DNA of 64,000 nt, taken from the NCBI RefSeq assembly GCF_029633865.1, contig NC_079212.1:148006541-148070540 (forward strand), read 5' to 3'. Source of the stretch: Lampris incognitus. Lineage: Eukaryota; Chordata; Actinopteri; Lampriformes; Lampridae. Every line of letters begins with the position of its first letter. Position 1 is the stretch's first letter. The notes beneath the pieces are model-generated. The model was not told the origin of the DNA, did no database searches, and worked only from the letters and a program-made list of their open reading frames with translations. A program made the translations under genes and the position numbers. This document shows, in pieces, positions 42,216 to 52,403 of this stretch.

Positions 42216-43034
42216 TTAACTAGAGTTACAACGGCCATGTGTACTATTCACAGAGGGTTGGGGAATAGTTGCAATTACAGCATTGTAAGATGGTGACAGA
42301 TGTACTCTTAGGCCCCCCCGGTTCAGGGATGGTCGTTCCCTCTTCACAAAGATGGCCTCTTTGACTCCCTGTTCAAACCAGCGTTCCTCCCTATCAAGGA
42401 TGTGCACATCCTCATCCCTGAAAGAGTGGCCACTGGCCTGTAGATGGTGTAGACTATGGAGTCCTGGTCTGTAGATGGTGTAGACTGTGGAGTCCTGGTC
42501 TGTAGATGATGTAGACTGTGGAGTCCTGGTCTGTAGATGGTGTAGACTGTGGAGTCCTGGTCTGTAGATGGTGTAGACTGTGGAGTCCTGGTCTGTAGAT
42601 GGTGTAGACTGTGGAGTCCTGGCCTGTAGATGGTGTAGACTGTGGAGTCCTGGTCTGTAGATGATGTAGACTGTGGAGTCCTGGTCTGTAGATGGTGTAG
42701 ACTGTGGAGTCCTGGTCTGTAGATGGTGTAGACTGTGGAGTCCTGGCCTGTAGATGGTGTTGACTGTGGAGTCCTGGCCTGTAGATGGTGTTGACTGTGG
42801 AGTCCTGGTCTGTAGACGGTGTAGACTGTGGAGTCCTGGCCTGTAGACGGTGTAGACTGTGGAGTCCTGGTCTGACGTGTTAGCTCTCCTGTGTTGTGCC
42901 ATCCTCTTGGCCAGCGTCTGTTTAGTTTCCCTGATGTACAAGTCCCAGCAAGCCTCCTGGCACTTAACAGCTACACTATATTGCTCTGTTTGTACCGGGG
43001 GACCTGATCCTTGGGGTGGACCAACTTCTGGCAC
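42216..43034 (-). pseudogene. Penelope-like GIY-YIG endonuclease region with internal 31-bp expansion
   Basis: The frame reads VKCQEACWDLYIRETKQTLA, KRMAQHRRANTSDQDS, then about 140 residues of repeated DSTVYTIYRPGLHSLHHLQ-like peptide, then ASGHSFRDEDVHILDREERW, FEQGVKEAIFVKRERPSLNR and HLSPSYNAVIATIP. The flanks are the endonuclease of Penelope-like elements. The normal YIGET reads YIRET here. The repeated peptide is the 31-bp array (42437-42870) read in three rotating frames. The array returns to the right frame, so the domain stays open. Confidence 0.88.
42437..42870. repeat. 31-bp minisatellite, about 14 copies, inside endonuclease coding sequence
   Basis: The unit is TGTAGATGGTGTAGACTGTG then GAGTCCTGGYC. 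The + oriented Penelope copy has one unit at the matching place (about 45610-45640), so the array is an expansion of native coding sequence. Confidence 0.95.
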
Positions 43035-43143
43035 AGAGTGTTTTGGGGTTTGAAAGCAACTGAGACGCGGTTTTGGGGAAATGAGCGTATCAACTATTCC
43101 GACACCCCCACCACATACAGAATCACCACTGGTTTACACTTAG

Positions 43144-43889
43144 CAGGGCTCGAGAGTGCGACCAATTTAGTCGCACACGCGACCAAAATTTTTAAGAGTG
43201 CGACTGAAAAAAATGATAGGTGGCACTTATGCACCCGATGCTGCTCAGGTGAACACTGAAATCTCTTTCGCAAGCACAGCATCTCTCTGTGTTCTCCTGA
43301 TGGTATCGTGGTCTAAACCAATAAGAGACAGAGCTCGGGCAGGTCCTTGCCTCTGATTGGCTGTTGTCCTTTTCACTGCTCTAAGTAGTGTCAGTTCAAA
43401 ACATGCGAACGACCTGAGCAGGCTGAGCGCCAGAGAACTTGAACGGGAAAATAATAGCCTATAGGTCTACGCGACAAAACGAGTGAAAATGAAGAGAGGA
43501 AATGTTTAAATCTAACATGTTCAATTTCAGTTCATTGAAGCACTTTAAGCACAAACACTTTTATTTGGAAATGATTAAATGTTTTAAATGTTCAGTTTAA
43601 GCTCAGTGTAGCACTTTAAACACTTTATTTTTCTTTATATATTCTTCATATATATATATATATATTCTTTATATATTGTGTTTAAAATAAAGACAAGCTT
43701 TTTCTACACCTTATTGTTTTAAAAAATCAGTCACATTATATGACAGAAGAGCGATAAAAAGGAGACCTTTTGGTGTTAAAGGCGACGCAATGAAAAATGT
43801 GGGTGCGCCTAAATTTTGTGCTGGTGCACCTAAAAAAGAAAGTTAGGAGCACCAGTGAAACCGATGCATAAAGTTAGTGTAGAGCCCTG
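43144..43889. mobile_element. 746-bp hAT-like non-autonomous element
   Basis: The ends are CAGGGCTCGA and TAGAGCCCTG (inverted repeats), with CTTAG directly repeated outside (43139-43143 and 43890-43894). It contains GTCGCACACGCGACC (43172-43186) and a TATA microsatellite, but no transposase. Comparison with the + Penelope copy shows the uninterrupted site. A 5-bp duplication is unusual for classical hAT (8 bp) but is described for hAT5-type families. Confidence 0.75.
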
Positions 43890-45241
43890 CTTAGACAGCT
43901 GGTGTCCTTCTCCTCTCTTCGATGGGATGGTGCACTGTTTGGGGTCTTCCTGGCTTTGACAAACACCCAGTTAGGATAACCACACTTAACCAGGACCTGT
44001 TTAATGTGGGATCTCTCCCCTTCCCCGGCCGCTGTGTCAGTGGGGACGTTGTCAGCTTGGTGGTCCAGCATCCTGGTGACTCCTAGTTTGTGCTGCAGTG
44101 GATGATGAGAGTCAGACCTTAAGTACTGATCAGTATGTGTTGGTTTACGGTAAACATCAACAATCACTTGTCCCCCATCACCAGTTGTAATGTCCCAGTG
44201 TAAGAAGACTACCCTGTCATGTTCCACATCCTCCTGGTGAACTTGACGTGGTGTCCTCAGAGTTCATGTGGTCGATGAAATGTGCTACATCCTGAGATTT
44301 AATTTTAACCCAGGTGTCGTCCACAAATCTGAACCAATGGCGAGGTGGTGTCCCTGGATAGGACATCAGAGCCTCTTTTACACTTCCTCCACATACAAGG
44401 TGACCACTACAGGTGAGACTGGGGAACCCATAGCGCCCCCATGCCTCTGCCTATAGTACTGCCCCCTGTATGTGAAGTATGTGGACTGAAGACACAGCTT
44501 CAGGAGCAGACACACTTGGTCAGTGTTAAGGGTGGTGCTATTGCTAAGGGTGGGGTCGTTTTGTAACGTCATATGGACTACCTCCACTGCTTCATCAACA
44601 GGAACACACATGAAGAGAGACTTAACATCATAAGAGACCATTGTTTCATCCTCTCCATGATGACGTCCCTCACCTTGTCCACAACATCCACAGTGTTCTG
44701 ATGTGATGTTCATTACTGCCTACCAACGGGTTCAGAACAGATGCCAGAAACTTAGAGAGGTTATAGGTCACTGAGTTAATCATACTAACAATAGGCCGTA
44801 ATGGCACGTCCTGTTTATGTATCCTGGTTAACCCATACAGACTAGGTGTAGCGCCCCCTGGGTATAATCTGTGGTACAACATTCTGTCAATAGCACTTTC
44901 CTGTTCTAACCACTTCAGACCATCTATCACCTTTTTCTTGTAACCACTGCCTGGATCTGGCTTCAGGGGTTCATAAGTATTCATGTCGCTAAGTCAGGTC
45001 ATAACTTTCTCATGATAGTCTGGTTGAATACAACAGTGCATCTGCCTTTGTCTGCTGGAAGGTTGATGATGTTATTGTCCTTACTGAGAGTCGTGAGAGC
45101 TTTCCTCTTGTCTCTGCTGATGTTGGATGGCGGTGCCTTCCCATTGCTGAGCCGGGCTGAAACTTTTGTCCGCACTTGCTTCACTTCCGGGTCCATGATG
45201 TTTTTTCGGACCACTGAATCCATGGCTGTGATCAGTTCCAC
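43890..45241 (-). pseudogene. Penelope-like reverse transcriptase, fragmented
   Basis: Read 5'-3' on the minus strand: MELITAMDSVVRKNIMDPEV, LPADKGRCTVVFNQTIMRKL (45241-44999), TNTYEPLKPDPGSGY, LYGLTRIHKQDVPLRPIVSM (44984-44670), MVSYDVKSLFMCVPVDEAVE, YRQRHGGAMGSPVSPVVVTL (44713-44378), and VIVDVYRKPTHTDQYL, CGYPNWVFVKARKTPNSAPS (44227-43874). This is the Penelope RT order, in several frames. It abuts the GIY-YIG region at the left. Confidence 0.88.
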
Positions 45242-45275
45242 TAGCGGGATTTCCCTCGGCGTGACAGCAAAATTC

Positions 45276-46175
45276 CCATGCCAAACTACCCAAACAGTGC
45301 ACCAGCCAACGAAGAGAGGAGAAGAACAACAGCTGTCTTAGTGTAAACCAGTGGTGATTCTGTATGTGGCGGGAGTGTCGGACAACCTGAGACGTCTATT
45401 TTCCAAACACTGCGTCTCAGTTGCTTTCAAACACCAAAACACGTTGCAGCAAAAATTGGTTCACCCAAGGATCAGGTCCCCCAGCACAAACAGAGTAATT
45501 TAGTGTAGCTGTGAAGTGCCAGGAGGATTGCCGTGACTTGTACATTGGGGAAACCAAACAGACGCTGGCCAAGTGGAGTGGCACAGCGGAGAAGAGCTAA
45601 CACATCAGGCCAGGACTCCACAGTCTACACCACCTACAGGCCAGTGGCCACTCTTTCAAGGATGAGGACCTGCACATCCTTGATAGGGAGGAACGCTGGT
45701 TTGAATGAGGAGTCAAAGAGGCCATCTATGTGAAGAGGGAACGACCATCCCTGAACCGGGGGGGGGAGGATCTAAGAGTACATCTGTCACCATCTTACAA
45801 TGCTGTGATTGCAACATTCCCCACCCTGTGAATAGTACACATGGCCATTGTAACTCTAGTTAATGGTCACACCCATATTTGCCTATGAAACTCATCGTTG
45901 GTTTGGGTCATTATACCACTGTATTGTTTATAAGGGTGGGGTACCTGCAGTCACTGTATTGTTTATAAGGGTGGGGTACCTGCAGTCACTGTATTGTTTA
46001 TAAGGGTGGGGACACCTGCAGTCACTGTATTGTTTATAAGGGTGGGGTACCTGCAGTCAGGTGAGACTGAAGAGGTCACTTAGATGATGATGAAACGTTT
46101 CTCTCTGTAAACGTTGTGTCCGGATGAACTGATTCAACCTTTTTTGATGACTTATGTTACAACATTTGACCTTTC
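45276..46175 (+). mobile_element. Penelope-like element, 5'-truncated, plus copy (head-to-head with the minus copy)
   Basis: It starts at the RT tail (KLPKQCTSQRREEK-like) and continues with VKCQEDCRDLYIGETKQTLA, a shifted linker, DEDLHILDREERWFE, a TGA, KEAIYVKRERPSLN and HLSPSYNAVIATFP. Then come the non-coding 3' region, four 36-bp repeat units (45915-46055), GAGACTGAAGAGGTCACTTA and the outer end GTCCGGATGAACTGATTCAA. YIG is intact here, unlike the minus copy. Confidence 0.88.
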
Positions 46176-46235
46176 ACCTTCACCCTAGTAATCCCGTTTC
46201 ATTGAAAGCTCATCTCCTATCATACATCAGAGCAA

Positions 46236-46665
46236 TGGGGGCGTCCAGGTAGCGTCGCGGCCTATTCCGTTGCCTACCAACATGGGGGATCACTGGATCA
46301 AATCCCCATGTTGGTAGGCAAAGGAAATCCCCCATCTCTGGCTCTGTTGGGCGTCCCTACAGACACGATTGGCCCTTTCTGCGGGTGGGAAACCAGATGT
46401 GGGTATGCGTCCTAGTTGATCGGGGCGCCTGTACAGAGGGGAGGGGAAACTGGGGGTAATAGTGTGATCCTCCCACATGCTACATCCCCCTGGGGAAACT
46501 CCTCACTGTCAGGTGAAAGGAAGCAGCTGGCGAATCCACATGTATCGGAGGAGGCATGTGGTAGTCTGCCGCTCTCCCTGGATTGGCAGAGGGGGTGGAG
46601 CAGAGACCGGGACGGCTCAGAAGAGTGGGGTAATTGGCCAGATGCAATTGGGGAAAAAAAACATA
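46236..46665 (+). mobile_element. SINE family A, full-length copy
   Basis: Head GTCCAGGTAGCGTCGCGGCC with a rearranged B-box region (part of the head sequence is repeated inverted near 46300-46325), then CTACAGACACGATTGGCCC and the usual body to CAATTGGGGAAAAAAAA. Confidence 0.85.
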
Positions 46666-46879
46666 CATCAGGGTAGCTCTTTGTTGCTCTCTATGGGGCA
46701 CTGGAGTGCATGTCACAGGAAGTTGTGCGGTTGCTAAGCACTGATTGGTGGATTGCTGTGTCAATCATTATTTTGTAAATGGTGAACTGAAGATTATGCC
46801 ACTGTTTTCACTGGTCATCTCAGATACGAGTGTTTTCTTCCTCTATTATTTTCTCTTCTCTCTTCACCCCTCAATACAG
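46666..46879. other. lmcd1: lmcd1 intron 2, 3' end
   Basis: Unique sequence ending in a pyrimidine-rich acceptor (TTTCTCTTCTCTCTTCACCC, then TCAATACAG) at 46879. Confidence 0.6.
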
Positions 46880-47135
46880 GAAGTTGTGTGTTGCCTGTGG
46901 ATGCAGTGCCATAGACCACACCGTTGGCAGTGACATGCAAGATGACTGGCAAATGGGACGCCTGCTGACCGATTCGCCCTGTTGCCATATGACTGCCAAG
47001 GTGAAGGGCGGTGGCGGCCTCCGTCTGTACAAAAGGAACCGGATGATTGTGACCAATTCGGTGCTTTCTGGTAAAGACCCGACCTTCAGCACCACCACGT
47101 ATGACTGGGCTCCACCCGGACTGACCCAGAACCTG
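46880..47135 (+). CDS. lmcd1: LIM and cysteine-rich domains 1, coding exon 3 (PET domain)
   Basis: After completing the split Arg codon it reads KLCVACGCSAIDHTVGSDMQ, DDWQMGRLLTDSPCCHMTAK, VKGGGGLRLYKRNRMIVTNS, VLSGKDPTFSTTTYDWAPPG and LTQNL. KLCxxCxCxxxDH is the second Cys-rich motif. DDxxxGRLL through YDWAPPG is the PET domain, a scaffold for protein contacts in PET-LIM proteins. VKGGxGxRxYKRNRM and GKDPTF favour LMCD1 over testin. Length is 256 bp, phase 2 in and 0 out, donor CTG|GTAAGC. Confidence 0.97.
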
Positions 47136-47179
47136 GTAAGCAAAAGCGTAAACTAATTGCATAATCACTCTTTTGCTCT

Positions 47180-47500
47180 TGTAGTTAACCATACTAAACC
47201 CCACTAACCTTAACTTTATTTAACTGATCTCAGATAACTAATCCTGAACTCAGTTTAACTAATCCCTACTAACTTTAACTAATCCAATTAACTCTCACTG
47301 ATTTTAGTTTGTAGTTAACCATAACAAACCCCAGCTAACCTTTACTTCATTTAACGGATGACAGTTTACTTCTGCTCACTTCAGTTTACTTTACTTCCTT
47401 TAACTGATGCCAACTAATCCTAAACTCAGTTTAACTCATTGCGACAAACCAACCTTAACTAATCTATTAACATAACTAACTGTAACTAGATACAACTTCA
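47180..47500. repeat. Degenerate TAACT/CTAAC-rich repeat
   Basis: About 320 bp of imperfect, irregular repeats around AACTAATCC, AACCTTAACT and GATTTTAG-type words. No fixed unit length. Confidence 0.6.
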
Positions 47501-48544
47501 CCATCACACATACAAGTCAAGTCAAGTCAAGTCAAGTGATTTTATTTGTATAGCCCAATATCACAAATTATAAATGTGCCTCAGAGGGCTTTACAGCAAC
47601 ACCACATCCTGTCCTTAGACCCTCACATGGGATAAGGAACACCTCCCTAAAACCCTTTAACAGGGAGAAAAAACAGGAAGAAAGCTCGGGGAGAGCAACA
47701 GAGGAGGATCTCTCTCCCAAGACGCACAACGTGACATGATGTTGTGTTTACACAATTTACAATACAACATGAAAGAGGATAACCCAATTATAATGGAAAT
47801 ATAAAATATATGAAGAAGATGATGAGGAGGAAGCCAAGCAGTGTCCAAACGCCACCGGAACAGCCCAGGACCCGAGACATGCAACCACCATCACCATGTA
47901 GACCTGGCAGGAGGACAAACTACACATGTACACAAGGGAGACTCGCATCACACCATTGACATGCACGGGAGAAGAGACAAGAAAACACATTAGTCCCACA
48001 TTGGCATGAGAGAAGGATATAACATTGACACAGGATAACAAAATTATATGGATTAATAAGAAATATTAAACATTTGATGGGGAGGATGCCATGCAATGTC
48101 CAGCTGGTGACCACCATCACCATGGAGACCTGGAGGAGGACAGACTACAAGTGCACACAGGGGAGACTCACATCACACCATTCACACACATAGAAGAAGA
48201 GAAAGGAGAAGACATCATTCAGAGAGAGAGAAAAGACATGAGAGAAGAGAACAGTTTGCAATAGTCAATAATCTATACTCTATAATCTATAATCTATACT
48301 CTATAATCTTGTCGGCAGAACAGTGGTTGGTAAATTAATTGAGACAGACGCCGACCCACCATGCAGTACAGGCTGTGAAGCGCTCAATTTAAAGGCAACT
48401 AATTGTAGGTTAAGACAAAAAGATGAGTTTTAAGTTTGGATTTAAAGACTCAACAGACTCTGATGGTCTGATGGCAGCAGGCAGGTTATTCCACAAGAAC
48501 AGGGCCCGATAGGAAAAGGCCCTGCCACCAACTGATTTGTTTTT

Positions 48545-48860
48545 AACTTCTTTTTTTTTATTATAAATTTATTTCTGATTTTTCCCTTTTTTCTCCCAAT
48601 TTAGTGGCCAATCGATCCCTATTTTAGTTCAAACACCCACCCTCGTACTGCATGCATTCACCAACTGCATCTCTCCGGCCGGCAGTCTCAAAGGAGATGC
48701 CTCCCCACTTTCGTGACAAGGCGAATCCAGGCCGAACCACTGCTTTTTCCAACACACACAGAGACGCATTCATGTGACGAACACAAGCTGACTCCAACCC
48801 CCTCCAGAAGGCAGCATTGCCTATTATTGCTGCTTCATCGAGTCCAGCCATAGTCAGATC
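48545..48860. mobile_element. Probable SINE-like insertion in the L2 LINE
   Basis: About 315 bp break the LINE between TGATTTGTTTTTAACTTC and CAGATCTGTTAACTTTGGG. It starts with an AT-rich TTTTTTTTATTATAAATTTA part, then CAATTTAGTGGCCAATCGAT. The family is not identified. Confidence 0.5.
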
Positions 48861-50032
48861 TGTTAACTTTGGGTACACACAGGAGCCCTGTATTTTGAGA
48901 GCAGAGAGCTTGAGATGGCATGTAAGGTTTAAGGAGATCAGACAGGTAAGATCGGGCAAGCCCATTTAGGAATTTATAAGTCAGCAGAAGCACCTTGAAG
49001 TCTGATCTAACATGGATAGGAAGCCAATGAAGGGAGGCAAGAATTGGTGTAATATGGTCAAATTTTCTAGTTTTGATTAGGGTTCTAGTTGCAGCATTCT
49101 GAACCATCTGAAGACCTTAGACTTTTAGTACTAGCATGTGGCAGACCTGAAACAGAACATTACAGTAATCAAGTTTGGATGAAACAAATGCATGTATTAA
49201 AGTCTCTGCCTCAACCATGGAGAGAAAAGACCAAATTTTAGCTATGTCACGTAAGTAAAAAAAGGCAGTCTTGGTGATTTCTTTAATGTGCTTATCAAAG
49301 CAAAGGCTGGGATCGAACGTAATGCCAAGATTTTTGGCTGCCACACACTGTGAAATCACAGATCACAAATTTAAAAGCAGAAAGTTAAGTGACATCCAGT
49401 TTTTCACAGTAGCCAAGCAGGCCTCTAAGTTAGTCATTTGAGTATGATCGTCAGCCCTGATAGGCACATACAGCTGAGTATCATCAGCATAGCAATGAAA
49501 ATTTATTCCATAACTGTATAATTTGGCCAAGAGGTGAAATATAGAGAGAAAAGTAGAGGGCCAAAAACTGAGCCCAGAGGTACATCATATTTAATGTTGG
49601 AGAAGTTTGATGTAATATTACTATAGCAGACACAATGTGTTCTTCCAGATAAGTAGGACTTAAGCCAAGAGAGAGCTAAGCCAGAGACGCCAAAATTACA
49701 ATTTAATCTACCTAATAGTATACAGTGATCAATGGTGTCAAAGGCTGCACTGAGGTCCAGTAGTAGAAGCACTGAAGTGGAATCAGAGTCCATAGCTAGT
49801 AAAATACCGTTCACTACTCCGGTCAGAGCAGTTTCAATTGAATGACAGGCCCTGAAAGCCAATTGAAAAGGTTCATATAGATTAGCCCTCACAGGTAAGG
49901 GACCAGAGACAATTAATTGATGCTGACACATCTTTCTGACCAACTGAAGCGTTATGACTAGGCTGGCTTTTGTGATCTCTAATTGCTTCATCCTAGCATC
50001 ATTGGTGCCGACATGAATAACAATGTTAAATA

Positions 50033-50403
50033 TCTATTGGGCGGCACGGCGTCCCAGTGTTTAGCACTGTTACTCACTGCAAGAAGGTCCTGGGTTTGAA
50101 CCTCAGGCTGTCCCAGGTCCTTTCTGTGTGGAGTTTGCATGTTCTCCCCGTGTCCGCGTGGGTTTCCTCCGGGTGCTCCGGTTTCCTCCCACCATCAATA
50201 AGACATGCATGTTAGGGTTAATACTCCTGTCTGTGCCCCTGAGCAAGGCAACGGAAAGAAGAACTGGAGTTGGTCTCCGGGTGCTGCAAGGGGGCTGCCT
50301 ACTGCTCGTAGCTACACAGCTAGGATGGGTTGAAAGCAGAGAGTAGTGAATGTCACTGTATGTATGTACAAAGGACAAATAAAGTGTATTCTATTCTATT
50401 CTA
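50033..50403 (+). mobile_element. SINE family B, full-length copy
   Basis: Head GGGCGGCACGGCGTCCCAGT, then CACTGCAAGAAGGTCCTGGG, GTTTGCATGTTCTCCCCGTG, GACATGCATGTTAGGGTTAA and a tail ACAAATAAAGTGTATTCTAT ending in (ATTCT)n. It interrupts the L2 ORF1 esterase codons. Confidence 0.88.
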
Positions 50404-50640
50404 TGTTGCTGAAAGTAGTGGTGCTGTGTGCCTGGATTCCCTGATTCCCCCTCCATGATGCCAGCACCCTAAGATTATCCTCTATGTCGGAGACTCTGGC
50501 CTCGGGTAAACAGCGAACGAAGGCTGGCAAAGCTAACCTGATATTGCGGCTAATGGGGTCTCCCATCACTAGCGTGCGTGGCTTTATTCTGTCGAGTGAG
50601 GGACCAGAGATGATACTTATATATAGCCTATACATATACA

Positions 50641-50964
50641 CAATTATAGCTTGATGCAGTAAGACAGGCTTACACAGGCACCATCACATACTACGTACAA
50701 ACGTGCATGACATCTAACTAATCATAGTAATGATAACTAACCTCTACTAGCTTAAGTGTCAATATGTACAGATAATTTAGATTCAGATTGTAAACAGATT
50801 TAATCTGTAGAAAGCACGTCAGTCAATCATAGTTTGATTCTTCGATGATCTTATATCAGTAAAAAACTGACTCAAAGAAAATGAATTATTTAAAAATTGT
50901 GAAAAACAATGAAAAATTCTTTTGAGGATTTCTCCCTTGCTCTCTCCTCTCTCTCTCACTCTAG
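50641..50964. other. lmcd1: lmcd1 intron 3, 3' end
   Basis: AT-rich intron sequence. The last 40 bases are a strong pyrimidine tract (CTCTCTCCTCTCTCTCTCAC and onward) before AG at 50963-50964. Confidence 0.6.
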
Positions 50965-51114
50965 GCCATGCAGTACATGGATCTGCTTCCTGTGGACCGG
51001 CGTCCTGTGTCGGGGACAGAAGGGTCGCTGTATCGACGCCGACAGATCCAGAAACAGCTTCCCATCTATGATCAGGACCCCATGCAATGCTGCAGCCTGA
51101 GCACAGAGGAGGAG
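50965..51114 (+). CDS. lmcd1: LIM and cysteine-rich domains 1, coding exon 4
   Basis: Fifty codons: [40 protein letters not shown] and [10 protein letters not shown]. This matches the LMCD1/testin stretch after the PET core ([37 protein letters not shown]). Phase 0 at both ends; acceptor CTCTAG, donor GAG|GTGTGC. The donor lies next to a CA microsatellite and a SINE-B. Confidence 0.97.
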
Positions 51115-51142
51115 GTGTGCACGCATACACACACACACACAC

Positions 51143-51440
51143 ACTGTTCCTCACTGCAAGAAGGTCCTGGGTTCGAACCCCAGGCCATCCCAGGTCCTTT
51201 CTGTTTGGAGTTTGCATGTTCTCCCCGTGTCTGTGTGGGTTTCCTCCCACCATCAAAAAGACATGCATGTTAGGGTTAATACTCCTGCCTGTGCCCCTGC
51301 GCAAGCCAATGGAAAGAAGAACTGCTGGAGTTGGTCCCCGGGCGCTGCAGCTGCCCACTGCTCCTGTACAATAGGATGGGTTACATGTAGAGGATGAATT
51401 TCCCCATGGGGCTTAATAAAATGCATCTCCATCCATTATC
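51143..51440 (+). mobile_element. SINE family B copy
   Basis: CACTGCAAGAAGGTCCTGGG, TTCGAACCCCAGGCCATCCC, GTTTGCATGTTCTCCCCGTG, GACATGCATGTTAGGGTTAA and a TTAATAAAATGCATCTCC tail. The first part of the tRNA-like head is missing and is replaced by a CA tract, 25-30 bp after the exon 4 donor. Confidence 0.88.
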
Positions 51441-51787
51441 GTAACTGCTTATCCTGCTCATAATAAAATACATCTCATCTTGTATTATCTTTACACACAC
51501 GCACACGCACAAGAAACTGACTGTTTGCAAAATGTCTCTAAAGCTAAACTATGCAGTTTTTATGAGTTCATTCAGTGTTATTGCGTTTATACAGAACTTA
51601 TCACATCCAGTGACGATTCAGTATACCAACTAGTTCAGCTGCTGGAGCATCATGACTTCTGATGTAACCGGATATTGCAGTCTTCCACGTTTTTTGGGGT
51701 TTTTTTTTTTTCGTGCAGGCATCGATCAGGATGGCTGTTTGTTGTGGGCACTCGCTATTTTTAAATAACTCTTCTATCTTGCTCTTA
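51441..51787. other. lmcd1 intron 4, no recognised feature
   Basis: Intron sequence with a T-run at 51694-51711. Confidence 0.35.
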
Positions 51788-52225
51788 CCCAGATAGCCAC
51801 CGGATGTGGGCCACTTCAGGCAATGATGCAGCACTGATGTCCTTCTTCTGGCCCTGACAAAATGGATGTGAGCCTGAAGTGACCCACATGTATAGTAGCA
51901 AATATGGCCCAAATATGCCAAATCAAATGTGGGCCTTTTTTGGCAAAGATGCGGTGCTCTTGACAACATGTAATCTGGATGTGACCCTGAAGTGGCCCGT
52001 GTGGTAAATGGTGAATATGGCCCAAATATCCCAAAACACATATGGGCCACCTTTGGCAAATATGTGGTACATGCGGCATTGCTATGGCTTGGTTCTGACC
52101 CAGATCTGGCAAACAGGAGCAGATCGCCCAAGTGCCATCATTCCACACGGTATGTGGGCCGTATGAAGTGTCGGTGTGGAACGGGCCCGGGCCACAGCAA
52201 TTTTGCTATCGGGGTTGGCGCTTCG
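51788..52225 (-). mobile_element. About 440-bp non-autonomous element, second copy (CCCAGATAGC ends)
   Basis: Inverse of 11475-11912. The left end is CCCAGATAGCCACCGG and the right end TTTTGCTATCGGGG, so the termini are short inverted repeats CCCxGATAGC. Internal blocks such as TGACCCTGAAGTGGCCCGTG match. Confidence 0.7.
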
Positions 52226-52403
52226 ACAGGCTAGCTTTATGGACCAAACTGGACCAAACTCACCAAATCCCCGAGGAACTTAGGAGGACAGTTAGGAGAT
52301 CTTTTCGGGGATGACAGGGTAAAGGATATAAATCAAGAAAGCGGAAGGCTGATGCACAGAGAGAGAGAGAAGGCGATATAAGCCGTATGCCCCCTCTCTC
52401 GTC

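Larger units (their letters stand above)
41645..45272 (-). mobile_element. Penelope-like element, 5'-truncated, minus copy
   Basis: The 3' terminus is on the left (GATAATCCAGGTAAGAAAAT, CAGTTCATCTGGACACAG). Then come the 36-bp minisatellite, the GIY-YIG endonuclease region and RT pieces up to 45241. At about 45272 it abuts a second, oppositely oriented copy. A 746-bp hAT-like element is inserted at 43144-43889. Confidence 0.88.
47515..50640 (-). mobile_element. L2-type LINE (ORF1 esterase piece joined to RT), 3' end at left
   Basis: The minus strand runs from RTLVMGDPISRNIRLALPAF and ARVSDIEDNLRVLA (50641-50396), an SGNH-esterase-like ORF1 segment, through HVGTNDARMKQ-like codons directly into LLDLSAAFDTIDHCILLGRL, SWLKSYLSGRTHCVCYSN and VPLGSVFGPLLFSLYF. 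Then come a CYADDTQLYVP-like box (about 49490-49460), MVQNAATRTLIKTRKFDHIT, SLHWLPIHVRSDFKVLLL and the 3' UTR, ending in an (ACTTG)n tail near 47515-47537. Most of the ORF1 end, the endonuclease and the RT start are deleted. The esterase Ser motif reads GDP instead of GDS. It is interrupted by SINEs at about 48545 and at 50033. Confidence 0.82.

Noticed and set aside
46880..47135. Assignment of this exon to testin (tes) rather than lmcd1
   Set aside because: VKGGGGLRLYKRNRM and GKDPTF, plus YRRRQ...QLPIYDQDP in the next exon, fit LMCD1 better than the testin equivalents.
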